DNA of 64,000 nt from Neurospora crassa OR74A (GCF_000182925.2 NC_026506.1:620001-684000); one strand, 5' to 3'; positions 21,992-34,311 are shown, counted from the stretch's first letter. Numbers and translations: made by a program. Notes: generated by a model from the letters alone, not told the origin.

Positions 21992-23122
21992 TCAGTTCCT
22001 TGACCCCTCCGCCTTTTCTTTCTCCAACAGATCATAATCCGCAAGCGGATCCCTCTCCAAGTCCAACGCCCAATTTACCGCCGTCCAAATCTCGTCTTTC
22101 ATCTCCATACTAATATCCGCTTGTGGCTTCCTCGGCAAGAAGAGTTCCATCCCCTTATGCCCCGCCGTCGCCATTGGATACCTCCGCGTCGTCCTCGTCC
22201 CCTTCACCACCCCGGCCCTCCAACCCGTATACAAGCTCGCAGCAAACTTGATCGCGGCAATCCCCCCACCACTCTCTAACAGCTGTGTCTCCACTTTAGC
22301 CAACATCCCACTGACGCGCAGCGCATCCGCCTTCTTCACCTTATCATTATTCTTCTCCCCATTCACATACTCATGATACTGCCACACCAACGCCCACGGC
22401 AGCACATTCGCAAACGCCGTGATGCACCCGCTTGACCCGGCTGCCAGCCCGCCGACCAAGTAATCGCTTTGCCCCGCAAAGATGGCAAATTCTTTTTGAG
22501 AGGGGGGGAATTCCCTGGCTAGTCGGGTGATTTTGCCGACCACGTTATTGCCGGACCGCAAGTGGGCGCCGACGATCTTGCCTTTGTGGCGCAAGGCTTG
22601 ACGGATTATAAGTTCGCTGGTGAGGTCGATCCCGCCGTCTTCGTCAGAGATGAGGATCCGTAACTCGGAGTAGTGGACGATATCGTCGAAAAACGCGTCC
22701 ACCGTTTCATTTTCTTGCTTGGTTCCCTTTTTGTTCGGTTCAGATCCAACAGGTGGTGAAACAACCACGTAATTAGCCCCGAATGCAATCGCATCGATGA
22801 TGTGCTCACGCACCTGTCTCACGCTGGGGGCCGAAACGCCTGCCATGATGGGAAATCCGGAAGGAACCGAGTCGCGCGCGCAGCGGAGGAGGTCGCAGCG
22901 TTCTTTGCGGGTGAGTAGGGAGGCTTCGGATTCGGTGCCGAAGACGAAAAAGCCCGCGAGACCGATTTTGGGTGAGGAGAGGTATTGGAAATAAGAGATT
23001 TGGGACTGGAAGTCGATGATGTCGCGGAGGTTGAAGAGGGTTATGGGGGAGGCCCAGATGCCGGAGGGTGGGACGGGGGGGACCAGTTCTGATCTTGAAC
23101 CGATGAGTTGTGAATAGGACAT
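21992..23122 (-). CDS. DapA/aldolase-family protein lacking the catalytic Tyr and Lys
   Basis: TIM-barrel protein of the dihydrodipicolinate synthase/N-acetylneuraminate lyase family, 376 residues, single exon, ATG at 23122. Family landmarks: SPITLF at 25-30, FGTESEASLLTRKER at 61-75 (cf. GTTGE...LS..ER), PIMAGVSAPSVRQV at 91-104, GANYVVVSPPVG at 115-126, and AGSSGCITAFANVLP at 228-242. Where active members have YNxP, this protein has ISDED (157-162 region), and where they have the Schiff-base Lys in GxKxxxG it reads GAHLRSG with His187. A normal Class I aldolase mechanism is therefore unlikely. Relatives in fungi include L-threo-3-deoxy-hexulosonate aldolase and 4-hydroxy-2-oxoglutarate aldolase; I cannot assign a substrate. 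It is convergent with the SurE/TTL gene (279 bp apart). Confidence 0.85.
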   Translation of the reverse strand: MSYSQLIGSRSELVPPVPPSGIWASPITLFNLRDIIDFQSQISYFQYLSSPKIGLAGFFVFGTESEASLLTRKERCDLLRCARDSVPSGFPIMAGVSAPSVRQVREHIIDAIAFGANYVVVSPPVGSEPNKKGTKQENETVDAFFDDIVHYSELRILISDEDGGIDLTSELIIRQALRHKGKIVGAHLRSGNNVVGKITRLAREFPPSQKEFAIFAGQSDYLVGGLAAGSSGCITAFANVLPWALVWQYHEYVNGEKNNDKVKKADALRVSGMLAKVETQLLESGGGIAAIKFAASLYTGWRAGVVKGTRTTRRYPMATAGHKGMELFLPRKPQADISMEMKDEIWTAVNWALDLERDPLADYDLLEKEKAEGSRN

Positions 23123-24551
23123 GGTGAGTGCCTTTTCAGTTTGATCTTGGGTTGCTGTTGTTGTTATGGTGGTGAGAGACTTTCGTTCAAGTAGATTGTC
23201 TTGATGGCTGTTGACTGACGGCTTTGGTCAGATGAATCAGCTAAAGACTTGGAAGTCAGATTAGACAAGATCAAGGGACTCGGTACCACGAGTAGAGCAA
23301 CTAAATCGATGAGTATGTATCAGCTCGACAGGCCGTTTCAAAGATAGGGAAGGACGATCTTGGTGTGAATGACGGCGCAGTCCGGGAGTTACCTTTTCTA
23401 ACCGACAAGAGGAGAAGCTGGAGATGTTCATCCAATCGGCCGGGCTGATCAGACCAGTATGCTTGAACCGGAAGTGTGACAATGGCCAAGATTATTGAAC
23501 CAAAACTGCGATGATGATGATGACCAAAGAGATAAGCAAAAGGGATGACTCAACCCAGACAAAAGTGGGAAAATGTGCTTGAAGCTATGAAAGAAGAGAG
23601 AGAGAGAGGGGGGGGGGGGGGGGGAAACTGGCCAAAGGCCAGGAGGCCGTGAGGTTTTATTGCAGTCCCAATCAGCTACAGCAGCCGGTAAGCTCCTTCT
23701 GTGCCAGTCATCGTCCAAAGGTGAATTCCTTCTACTGCAGTGTTGTGTACGAGGTGTGCCTTCCGACTGCTCTGCCTTTCTTGCTTTAGGGCATGGGTTT
23801 GGATGGGAGTTGGCAGAGCAAGCAAGGCAGGCAGGCATGAGGCAGACCTGCAGCAGCAGACACCGGCATATGCCTTGACATGACGGATGGGATGAGACCT
23901 GGAAAGTGGGTTCAAGACGCAAAACTCTCAAGGTGATGAGGGAATTTGAGCGTGTAGAGATGCTTAGTGCTGCGAGTTCTCTGTCGAGATGGAAGCAAAG
24001 GACAGCTATACACAGAATGATTGGCACGACCTTACCTACAAGAAACAAGACGAAGCAGGTATAACTACCTCAGGTACTAACTTCAACTTGCTCGGGCTCC
24101 TCTACTGTAGGTATTATGCTGACGTGACGCCGTATCGGTTTTGCCTTATTGCTCTCTCTCTCTCAACATTCAACTTCTACAACAACAACAAACTACCTAA
24201 CAAAGAACGTAACATAAAAAAAAAAAGCCCAAGTGGTATATCAAACTGAAAGAGCTGCTTCCCTTCCCTAAGTAACCTGTCCTCCCAAAAACCAATCACA
24301 CCAATCCGACACCAGAAAAGAACCAATCCAGGCAAGCCCAGGCACAAACATAATTCCCCCGCCTGGCAAGCCTTTACTCTTTACTCTTCCACCCCCATCA
24401 CCACAAGCTCCTCTAACCCATCAATGATTTCGTTCTCATCTTCCTTCTTATCCTCCTCTTCCACTTCTTCTCCAACTCCATCGAGTCCACCCACACCATC
24501 CACTAGCCCTGGTGCATAGTAACCCTGATTGAGCTCTAGATTGCCGAGTCC
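23123..24551. other. Intergenic DNA with a purine tract and G run
   Basis: No gene seen. A purine tract at about 23588-23627 ends in 17 consecutive G residues (23608-23624). A T/C/A-rich stretch and a short A run are at 24150-24230. The right end should be the 3' untranslated region of the minus-strand Whi2-like gene. Confidence 0.45.
23608..23624 (+). repeat. G17 homopolymer at the end of a GA tract
   Basis: A GA-repeat purine tract runs into 17 G residues on the + strand, between the DapA-like and Whi2-like genes. Such a run can form a G-quadruplex or triplex. Confidence 0.85.
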
Positions 24552-26438
24552 CTAACGCAGTCCAATCACACTCATCTCCAGCGTCCACACCCTGCGGATC
24601 CACACCTTGAGCTTTGTGCCAGGCTCGAGGCCTTCAACACCCTCAAGCTCGACACCCTCCCACCAGCACCTACGAGCAGGCTTGCGCCAGAAGAGCAGAA
24701 GCTTCTGGGCCATGCCCACGGCGTTGCTGCCCATCTCGTTGCCCTTAATGTCGGAGCGCAGGCGGGCGAGGGCGAGGGAGCAGATGACGGCCTTGTTAGG
24801 CTCGCCGGCACGGTGGCCCCAGCGATCGTCGTGGTTGAAGCCGCTGTAGATACAGTTAGCATTCTGTTAAAACTGAAAGGGAGGCCCACATAGGCGAAGT
24901 GAGGACCGGAAACTTACCCAGCAGTCAACATCTCGATCAAATGCGCCTCCGTCGTGCCCGGCTCATCACTCTTCTTCAGCCCGCTGAAGATACCGTCCTG
25001 CTTAAGCAGCGCCCGAGCAGCCGCACGCTTGATCTCCATCATCTCAGCCTGACCAAGGTCAGCACGAGGGGGGATGGCGTAGAAATCCAGGTCCTCACGC
25101 AGCACAATGATGCCAGCACGCTTAGAACCGTCATCGCCCCTTGCGCCGGATGCCGGGTCGACGGGTACTATGCCGTCACTGCCATCTTGGGGGTTGGAAG
25201 GGTCTACGGGAATAGACTGGGCTACTGTGCGGAAGAACTCCAGCATGTATTGTAGGGATGCTGGGTCGTACTGCTCAACAAGTTAGCAATGACCTGGGTG
25301 GATGATTGATGCACGCGCAAACTTACGTCAACTTGTACGGCATCTCCCTCGCCAAAGCCACCCATGTGTCCTTCGGGAAAGAGTCCATTGGGAAAGAGGG
25401 ACAAAAGCACAAATTCAGGCAACGTTAGCAACTCATCGCGTGATAGTGTGAACCGCGTTCCCCTGTTCAGTAGATCAGCAAACCATCCGTTTTACAGCAT
25501 ACTTTAGAGTGAATTCTTACCGCAGGTCCATAGTAATCGTCTCATCGGGGGCGACATCTATCCAGCAAACCCATTGTTAACCTCTGTTTTATTCCAACAA
25601 TTTCCATGTAGACCTTGTCCATGATCCAATCCAACTCACCTCCCAGGGCATTAATAGGCGGTCCACCCTGCTGGACCTGAGTGATGATACTCGACGCTCC
25701 TCCCGCGGCAGCCATTAGATATGTGAAAGAAAGGAGAGGACTGGATCCCTCCGAATATGCCGGTGGCGGCTCTGCTTCTTCCTCCTTGCTGCGAGATGAC
25801 TCGCCCTTGGTATCCTCCTTTTGAGAGTTTAGCGCGTGCTTGGTTTCGTCCTGGAGCTGGAATCCCGGGGACGATGTTGAAGGCGCGGTGGTGACAAAAG
25901 CACTACTACTGCTTCCTACTCCTGACGGATAATGTACAGCAACAAATGGATCGGACGGCGCGTAAGCTGGGGCGGCAGATTTCGAGGATGCGACTTCGTT
26001 AAATTCGTCTGGGTCGTCGACGACGTCGTTATGATCGAAATCGGTGACGGAAACGGCGGCGTACTTGCCGTCGAATGGTTCAAAGACGGATGCTGAATTG
26101 GAAAGTTCGGGGTCCGCTGATGGACTGGCAAAGAGCGACGAGAAGGGCGGAGGTCGTCCAGCTGAAGAGGACTCGGACGCCGGGTATTGGGGTGGCGGAG
26201 AACGAGTAGCCGATGGTGGCTCAGGACCGGCGACAGCGGCGGCGGTGGTAGTAGTAGATGGGCGACAGAAGTCGTTGACCTCTGCAGTGAAGCAGACAAG
26301 ACCCGGCAGAAGTGTCTCGGGTATGGTGGTGGTGTTGTTGTTGTTGTTGTTGTTGTCGTCGGGCAGGTGATGGTGATCCAGGGCTAGGTTGTCCAGGTTC
26401 AGGTTCAGGTTCAGGTCCAGGTCCAGGTCGGGTAGCAA
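24552..26438 (-). CDS. whi2: Whi2-like BTB-domain growth and stress regulator (start not resolved)
   Basis: Homologue of yeast Whi2, a BTB/KCTD-fold protein that, with Psr phosphatases, controls the general stress response and growth arrest. Conserved exons on the minus strand: up to 25640, 25557-25521, 25462-25327, 25270-24918 and 24843-24552. All junctions keep frame and have GT donors. Signature: MDLRGTRFTLSRDELLTLPE then FVLLSLFPNGLFPEGHMGG (spliced over two introns), YDPASLQYMLEFFR, and a C-terminal part with FWRKPARRCWWEGVELEG. From Met 25715 the protein would be 297 residues. However, the frame continues upstream, and the segment EAEPPPAYSEGSSPLLSFTY before that Met looks like part of the same family, so the true N-terminus is longer. 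That frame is open to about 26594 without any ATG, so the start must lie in an upstream exon I could not place. The extension is rich in Asn, Ser and Pro and has Leu-Asn-Leu-Asp repeats. Confidence 0.8.
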
Positions 26439-26594
26439 TCCAGAGTCTGCTTCTGCGCTACGCCGTTTGGGGAGAGAAAGGCGAGAGGTCCTGTGGTGAT
26501 GTGGAGGGTGGTTGAAGATGGGCCCGGGGGACGAGCAGCTGGAATCTCGCGGCGCAGACAGGGTGACGACGGGGGTGGGTGTCGCAATTGGGAA

Positions 26595-28143
26595 TTAATT
26601 CGGTCGTGATTTGGTATCTAATATAAGGGGCTACCTGTAGGGACGTGACGGACGGATAAAGCTGGGGGAGCCGAAGAAACGTTAGCCAAGTTTCCATGGA
26701 CCCAGTCGTCACAGTGTTCCTTTGAGATGGTGGTGACAGCGACAGCGATGGAGTGTTGTGTGTTTGCTTCCTGCCATTTCCACCTCGTCCTCGTGTGTTC
26801 CCATCAAGAGTCTTGCTTGATGGACCTTACCTCTAACGGGGCCTGGGACGGACACACACACACACAGACAGTCAATCAATCAATCAATTGATTGCATGAA
26901 ATCGATGGAGACGGCAATGGTGGGAACCCGGCGCGACTTTGTTGAATTGGATGGGACGGATGAATGATGTTGTTGGCGGACAATGGTCGGGGATTAGGAT
27001 TAGGTGAAGGGCTAAAGTAAGATTGGGGTTCCTCTTCGGGGAGAGTGGGATGCTATTACCATGGCTGATATACCCAGCAAGTACCTGGGCGTAATTAACT
27101 GCGAGCCTCCACTGCCCAATCTGAGGTAGATCGCCTGGACTAGGCTACACGCTAGCTGGTCCAATCGTCTGCTAATTACATGCCGGCCCTGGTCCCTTCC
27201 CTGGGTCGTCTGAGATGGTCCGGGCGGAAGTGAACGGTCCAGAATCATAAAAAGGGTCGTTCGTTCGTGACAGGTTTTGCTTTCTGGAAGGACACCGTGG
27301 TAATGAACTCGACATGAACGTGGTGGATATGATGGAATGTCCTAAACAAGCAAAGCAAAGAAGATACCTACCTAGTCTACGTTACTTTGAAGAGGAAACC
27401 ACACTACCTAGAGGTACTTCAAAGAACAATCGAGGGACCTGTAGCTCTGGCGTGAGAGGCAGGTCCATTCTTAGACTACGAGGTACACTTAGATTGGCAT
27501 GTAAGGTACTGTAGTATTGTAAAGAGTTGAAATGCGAAGAAACAAGAAGACGGGACGGCAAGACGGGAGACGACAGGCGAATCCTGCAAGTACAACAACC
27601 CGTACCTGCCTGGGTTGTCAAAGTTGACAGCACTGACGGCATTCACACTGACGGGCATCCGACTGACACACAGACAAGAAACTGAATGGTTCAAGGATGT
27701 TCAGGGCACTCTGCAACTTGCAGCACCTCGATGGATCCCCCCCGATGGATGGGAAATGCAAAGACCGAGCAAGGGGTACTGGTGCTGTCACGCTGTGAAA
27801 TTACCGCTGAGGCGCTGGAATTGCCAATCACTGCTCGAGCTGCCATTTGTTAGTCCCGCTTATTCTGTAGCCGCCCGTCTACCGACCAATCATCAAGTCG
27901 ACAGACCGACATCACGGTTGCCGGTTGTCGCTGTCTCGTGCATATGACAATTTGGGGAGAATTATGCTGTTAGAAATCTCTATAGAATTTGGATTTTGGT
28001 TGGTGAGTGATCCTATTCACACCTCTGTACTTCCGTGTCTGTTGGTGACACATGTGAGTACAACAACCCTAACCCTCAGAGCCCCTGACTTCCTGGCCAT
28101 CAGGGTACTTCATAAACCATCAAGGTTCTTCCACAACCCTCCA
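26595..28143. other. Intergenic DNA
   Basis: No gene seen. The left part probably contains the first exon and promoter of the minus-strand Whi2-like gene. Simple repeats are (CA)n at about 26852-26866 and (CAAT)n at about 26873-26890. Two copies of a telomere-like CCCTAA unit lie at about 28064-28077. The right end is the 3' flank of the G-patch gene. Confidence 0.4.
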
Positions 28144-30416
28144 TCACTCGTCGTCATCACTATCCCCAAAAATGGCCTTGAACACTTCATCACCCGGCCT
28201 CTTTCCTTCCAGCGCTTCATTCCTTGACGTATCAAGTACCACTTCAGCAGGCTTCTGTGTCCCTCCTCCTCTCTCCAAATCAGCCATGGCTGTACTCCCT
28301 CCTCCGCCGCCAGTACTCCCTCCTCCGCCGCCAGTACTCCCAAACTCCAACCCCAACAATTCCCTCTCCACAGTACCGGGTCCTCCTCCACCCTGATACC
28401 CGTACGACTGGAACTGCGACCAGACATCATCCTTCTTCTTCTCGCTAGTCGCATCGTAATTATCCGGCTGAACATGCGCCGGCGGCTTAACTCCAAACCG
28501 TTTACACAGCAGTCTCGTAGGATAAAAATCCGTGACCGACCTGGTCATGGTACCAAACATGCCCAATCTCGCCGCTTCCTCTGCTGGGTCTTCTGGTTTT
28601 GGCGGTGGCCTTGACACTACCTCCTTCGTATCTCCCGTAGTTGCTGCCGTGGGTTTTGTAGAAGACGACGTAGTAAACCGACTAGCCATGAACCCCGTCA
28701 TCGGCTTAAAGATCCTCGCGCAATTGAAGAACTCATGAAACTCTCTCAACCACTCCTCATCCGTCAACTTCGCCGGTTTCGGTGGTAATTGCGGTCTGAA
28801 CCCCGCCTGGACCTCCAAGTAGCCTCTATACCGTGCGCGCTTCTCCTCGTCTTCCGCATAGGGCGCGCCACCCCCAATGCCACGCGAGATGGCGGCAATG
28901 GCGGTTTCCTTATCGAGTTTGGGAACGCGATCGAGAAGCTCTTGCTGCTTTTCGGCTTCGCTCCGGGCGTAGGCGGCCGGCACTTCGCCGAGAGCTTGCG
29001 GCAGGTCGGACCGGCCCGTGACGGCAGCGAGACGGTCGCGAGAGGCCGGGGAGATGAAGTCAAATACGGATTTTCCGGGTAATTGTTTTTCGCCAAGGAG
29101 AGCGGCGCGGGCTTTCGGGTCGAGGGTCGAGGCTTTGGCTACGTCGGCTGTTGAGACGTAGTTTGCTGGGGACCCGCGGGCGGATTCCGACTTGGGCGTT
29201 TTAGAAGATACCCATCCTCGAGGAATCTGGGGAGGCGGGTATTTCCCTTCGGAATTGATTTCAGTTGTGAGCGCGTCGGATTCCTTGCCGAAGACAAAGC
29301 CGTCCAGTGGTAGGCGGCCGTCGTGGCATTTGCGGACCCCTAACCCTACTTTGCCCAATATCGACGATGCTGCTTTCTTGGTGATAAACTTTGGTTTTGC
29401 TTGTAGCGTCGGGTTGGCCGCTATCGTAGCCTTCTTTTTCTTCTTGTCTCCGCCTATTACTCGGTTGTAGGATATTTTGGGACCGACTTCGTAAGGGTCT
29501 TCGTCGTCTGAGCCGGTATCGTTCAGGATGCCTATCCCTATGCCTCCTCGGACTTTGCTCGTTTCCTTCTTCCGGCCCCCGCCCATTGTGAGTTTGGGTC
29601 GTCCTAGTGCGCCGTAGTCGTCCTCGTCCTCGTCGTCCGTGTCACCGTGACTGCCTTTCTTTGACCCCGATCGACCGATTGGCGTCAGTCCGCTCTCTCC
29701 CGCGTATCCCAAGCCCTTGCGATCCGTCTTCTTCACAAATGCAATCATGGGTACGTTTTCCGGCGCAAAGAGAAAAGTCTCCCCTTGGGCGGTCGCATCG
29801 TTTTGCAGCTCGAGCCGCGCTTTCCTCCGCACCTTGGGGCCAATGCCTTGGCCTTCTCTCCAGCCCATCTTCTTGAGGAGTTTCACGCCCATGGTTTCAC
29901 CCTGGGGACGAAAGAGGCCCATGAGGCCGCTCGCTCGCGTGGCATCGTTCGCGGTCGAGCCTAGTCCGGCGAAGGCGGCGTTGGTCTGGATCTTCTTGGC
30001 TTCTTCAGCATCGGCAAGATCCTCCTCGTCCATAAAGTCCTCCGGTCGTTGTTGAACAGCTTTCGGGGTGTCTTTGTGGCGGTTCGTGCGTGACGAGACA
30101 AATGTTGAGGGTGTCCATCCTTCTTTGGAGCCGACGGTGTTAAAGTAGCTAGTAGAGAGGTTGCTGTTAGCAAAAGAGAGGGCGGAGTTTTGAAGAGGAG
30201 CTATACATACCCTGCACTGAATCCTCCTGTAAACGCGCCGTGAAGTCTTTTCCTCCCTCGCTCGTCCCTCACCTCCTGCTTCCATATCGGTACGTAGGAT
30301 CCATCGTCGCGAACCTCGGGGTCGCGCGGCGGAAGAGGTGTCCCGAAGAAAACGTATGGTGATTGTTGAGCAGTAAGGTCGGCCTCGAAAGTTGCGCGTG
30401 ACCTCTTGTAGGACAT
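28144..30416 (-). CDS. G-patch domain protein, GPATCH1 type
   Basis: Conserved nuclear G-patch protein related to GPATCH1, which associates with spliceosomes and DEAH helicases. Exons 30416-30211 and 30148-28144 join in phase 2 (donor GTATGT, branch GCTAAC, acceptor CTAG), giving 736 residues. The start at ATG 30416 gives [14 protein letters not shown]. The conserved head includes [33 protein letters not shown] and [20 protein letters not shown]. The G-patch lies at about 145-175 ([20 protein letters not shown]). Further blocks: [49 protein letters not shown] and [18 protein letters not shown], all typical of the family. The C-terminus has a Gly-rich stretch from 21-bp tandem repeats (about 28291-28340) and ends in an acidic tail (GDSDDDE). 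Strong family match. Confidence 0.9.
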
Positions 30417-33400
30417 GGAGAGGACGTGTGGTTGAAGTGGTGATGAAATCGTGTGTTGACAAATTACCGTATGGAATTCGAGGCTGAAGCTCCGCAAAGG
30501 CACATGCAAGCTGGATTTGGTGTAGTGGTTCGTGACTGAGCTATAGAACGCGACGGTCGCTAAATTCACTGGGTACCTCTACCAGTAGGGTGCTGTTCAG
30601 CCTTGCCCTGCTCCGGGTGCTGCTTGGCCAATTGCCGGCAGGGGCAGGCATGTCATCGGTCGAAAGGGAAGGCGGTACCAGATCTAGAACGGAGCGGGGT
30701 CATTCTGCCGCTGGGCGATGCGGGGACGGCGCTCAACGACAGGGGCTGTCCCTGAGAAGGTGCCCTGGAACTTTGGTGATTTTAGAAGACCGTTCGGGCG
30801 TTGAGACCAGAGAGTTGAAAGACTCGAGACTACCTAGGTGGACATTTGTTCACTTCAAGTGGAAGTAGAAATTGAATTGACGGCAAAAGCATCAGAAAGA
30901 ATGACTAGAAAGCGTAGGCCAACTTGAGCCGCAGCCAATTTCAATATCAGACCGTGAAACCGGGCTCTCCCGACCGGCTGGATCCGGGCGCCCGTTCGCT
31001 GGCGCCGAGCCAAGCTTCAGATGGCAGAAAATGGACTTCCAACTGAAGTGCCTGCCGCATCTCGGCCCGCGGAATGCAGTCTGGTTGTTTGCTCGGCATC
31101 ATGAAACAACGAAGCCGACGACATGACATTTCATTTTCTGTTGAACAAACCAAACACGGATGAAGAAGACGCACATTGGAGCCTCACTAAGTAGGTAAGC
31201 TGTTGAGGACGAGTAGATGATTGGAAACCCCGCATGAGGTGATAACCGCAACCCAACAACAACCTGGAGGAGATCATATTCCTGTCCTGGAAACATCGCT
31301 TTGATCCGCAGCATGATATCATTTCAGCTGGCAATCGATATCCGATGCGCATTGTTGGTCGATCCGTGATATCTCGGTGCTTTTCTTTTTGGCGCATTTT
31401 GTTGAATATCCTCGAAATTCCTTTGTGGCGTTTCAGATCTTTCGGCGTGGATACCGCGAGATTCCAAGGGAGTGAATAAATGCTTTCAAATGTCTCCCGC
31501 ACAGGGAGAAACGGCTGTCTCATGCTGTACAACAACCGACTTCCATCTTCTGGTGATTGGGGTGATGGGAACAGCCAGAAACAAGAGTCAGAAGAAGACG
31601 AAAGTTGCATAGTACACCACCTACCATTCCGCCCCTTGTCAACTCAGCTCAATTCCGTTTCCTTGGAAATAGTCTGGTGATAAGCTTTGGTGCCTTGCAC
31701 TGCAAAAGGGAACGCTCACCGCACCAATGCTGCCATTGGATGAAGCTTCCCCGCAAGTCGCAGGCCTGACACACGGCCGCCGTTCGGATACCCAATGTCG
31801 CAGTATCAAGGCTGCGGTGTGGCACAGAGAGCTTCCTTTTTTCGAGATGTGTCAGTCAAGAAAGAGGATCACAAATCTCTAGAGTTCCCGTCCGAGCTGA
31901 AACCGCTCGAAAAGGATGTCCCGGAGACAAGCATTGACTATCTCCTGAATTGTTTGTTGGCACCAGTCTGAAGCCGCCCATCTCGAAACCCCAGCTTCCG
32001 GCCAGTCAGATCAGATCCAGGAGTTGCATCCTTCTCGAAGGTCGCCGGGCCTTTTCCGCGTGCTGTAGACGTGGCATTGGGGAGTTGGGGACCGGCCTTT
32101 AGTCGAGAACGAATCAAGAGCTCCGCGGCGGAGGGCAGACCGTCAAGATCCCCACCACGCCAACAGCGGATCCCGATCCGGGCTGTAAGAGACCATGAAG
32201 AGGCATTTCACCGGCCATCCACCGAGATTTTCTGTCCAGGGTGCCATATGCTGATTGATGTAGAGGGGTCGATTAGTCACCGTTGAACATGTCACAGTTC
32301 GAGTCCCGCCGAAGGAGTGGCTATATCGGAATGGCTTCAGGGGCTTTTGAGGGAAACATGTGGTGGTGGAAGGGTGGATGCGGGCGCCGGCCAAGAAGGA
32401 TGATCATGGACGACAACTGTAGTGTAGTGTAGTGTAGTGTACCCATATGTGGGTTCAGAAACCTTCCTTCCTTGTCCTTTGTTTCTCATCGTCACTGCCA
32501 TTCACAAATGAGATGCCGGATTGCCTTGGAGATGCTGGGTCCCTCCGTGGTCCCCAACAAATGAATATTTGGAGAAGACCCTTCGAGGCAACAGTCAGGA
32601 GGAGAAAGAGAATCATACTGTAGCCGTTGGTGATGACCTCGTCTGTTCGTCTATTACTGTGCCTCTCATCTTCAATGTCCCGGAGTGAGTTGCCAGAGGC
32701 TGAATGTTTAGCGTTCGGTATAGTGCCATCGGTGGTGGTTAAGCGCGCTCCCATCTTCAACGTAACCTCATGTTTCACCCCAGGAACTGGAAACTGACTT
32801 GACAAATAAACCATACCCGCCGGCCTGGTTCCGAGGATGTCTGGAATCATGCTGAATGGCTTGACCCCAGATCTTTTTTGTTTCGATATCGGCCTGATCT
32901 CTTTCCCAAAGGCGGTCGACCTGGCGGTGACACTTGGAAGGCGGACAGATACGTTCCCATGTGTTAACAGAGGGGAGGCAGGAGTACCTTGAGCAGTAAC
33001 ACTAAAGACATACGGTACGGTAGGCCCACCCCAAGTCCCTTGTCCAGGGCGCCCCGTCTGTCTCACTACAAAACCCAACCACCAATTCTCCTTGTTAACG
33101 CAGCGGGCCCATCTCCAGAGGCTTCCCCTTCACTAGAGTGCACTAGGTGGGTGTGCTCGCATGCTGTCTCCACTGACATTGCTTCCGCGATCCCGATTCC
33201 AGGTCCCGTCGGCCACAGACAACACAGGCAATAAGCCACATGACAATTACCAACCTAAGTCTTTCCGGGCATTTTTACAGACCACTTCCATTTCAAGTTC
33301 CATCTCTTACAACCCCCCGTCACCAAGAAAGAAAGAAAGAAAGAAAGAAAAGAGTTGCTGGTGTCGGGAAGGCCGTGTCGAGGTTCAGGTTCCTCCGTTT

Positions 33401-34311
33401 GACACATCGGGCTGCCAAGGTTGAAGCAATTCTGATCCAATCGAAGCACGGGCCGAGGCTACGTACCTCTACAGTACCTAGAGAGAGACCCAAGCTCCAG
33501 TCCCGTCCCGTCTTCCTTGTTCACAAGTTCCCTTCTCCGCCAGACTGCGGACCCGGACTGCACTTCCACTCACTCACTGCTCCTCCTCCCAAGAATCTGC
33601 ACCACTTTTTGCTGCTTCATCTCAACTTGCAACACTGCCCTGCACCACAACACCCCCCCACCCCCCCGAATCCTGGATCGTCGGCAGCGGGCAGTCCAGC
33701 ACCAGCAAGCAGCATTTCGCTCCCGCTGGTCCCTCCTTTGGTGCATTTTCACACCTACCTACCTACCTACCTACCTACCTCTACATATCACATTCCCTCT
33801 CCACTGCTTCTCTCTCGCAACCGAATTTGCGTGGATCGCTCGAGACCACTTTTCCCCATTCCGCCCATTTCGCTTTGTACCTGAGCCCTGGCCGTGGTCC
33901 TGAATTAGGCTCCCGGGCCCCGACTGTAATCTTGCGACTTGCACCACGAGGTCAGTCCGGACAATAACCTACCACGACACGGGTATCCGCCCTCCACCAC
34001 CAGTCCACCACCCACCCTCGTAATCGACCAAACGCCGTATCCAGATCCCTATTTAGTGGACTAGTCATCTCTGCTCGTCTATACTCGACTTCATTGGCTT
34101 CGCCCATTGAGATTCCACCACCCAGGTCGCCCCAACACCAACAAACACCCCCGACCCCCGTCCTCCCCCGGCTGCGACTAGGGATTAGCACTCCGACCGC
34201 CCTACCGCCAACCCGGCTCCATCACCCTGGGAAATCCCCTTTGCTACAGACGGACCAGAAGAGTACCTCAGTACCACCACCACCACCACACGCGTTTTCT
34301 CCACCCCCCCA
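30417..34311. other. 3.9-kb stretch without a recognisable gene, including the kinase leader
   Basis: The longest gene-free gap of the window. The open frames of 159 aa (minus, 31131-31610) and 207 aa (minus, 32455-33078) lack recognisable motifs. Simple repeats: (TGTAG)n at about 32417-32441, (AAAG)n at 33326-33350 and (CCTA)n at 33754-33784. The part from about 33.4 kb to 34.3 kb is C-rich with CAC/CCA repeats and probably is the 5' leader of the kinase gene starting at 34312. Confidence 0.45.
33754..33784. repeat. (CCTA)n microsatellite
   Basis: About seven tandem ACCT/CCTA units in the probable leader of the kin1 gene. Confidence 0.9.

Noticed and set aside
28064-28077. Telomere-like CCCTAACCCT, also seen at 61829-61840
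   Set aside because: Only two units each; far too short for an interstitial telomere tract.
32220-32310. tRNA-like string with GTTCGAGTCCCG
   Set aside because: The flanking bases do not form a T stem, and no acceptor or anticodon stem can be folded.
32455-33078. 207-aa minus-strand open frame
   Set aside because: No recognisable motif, no ATG at the displayed start, and ordinary composition; could be chance in GC-balanced DNA.
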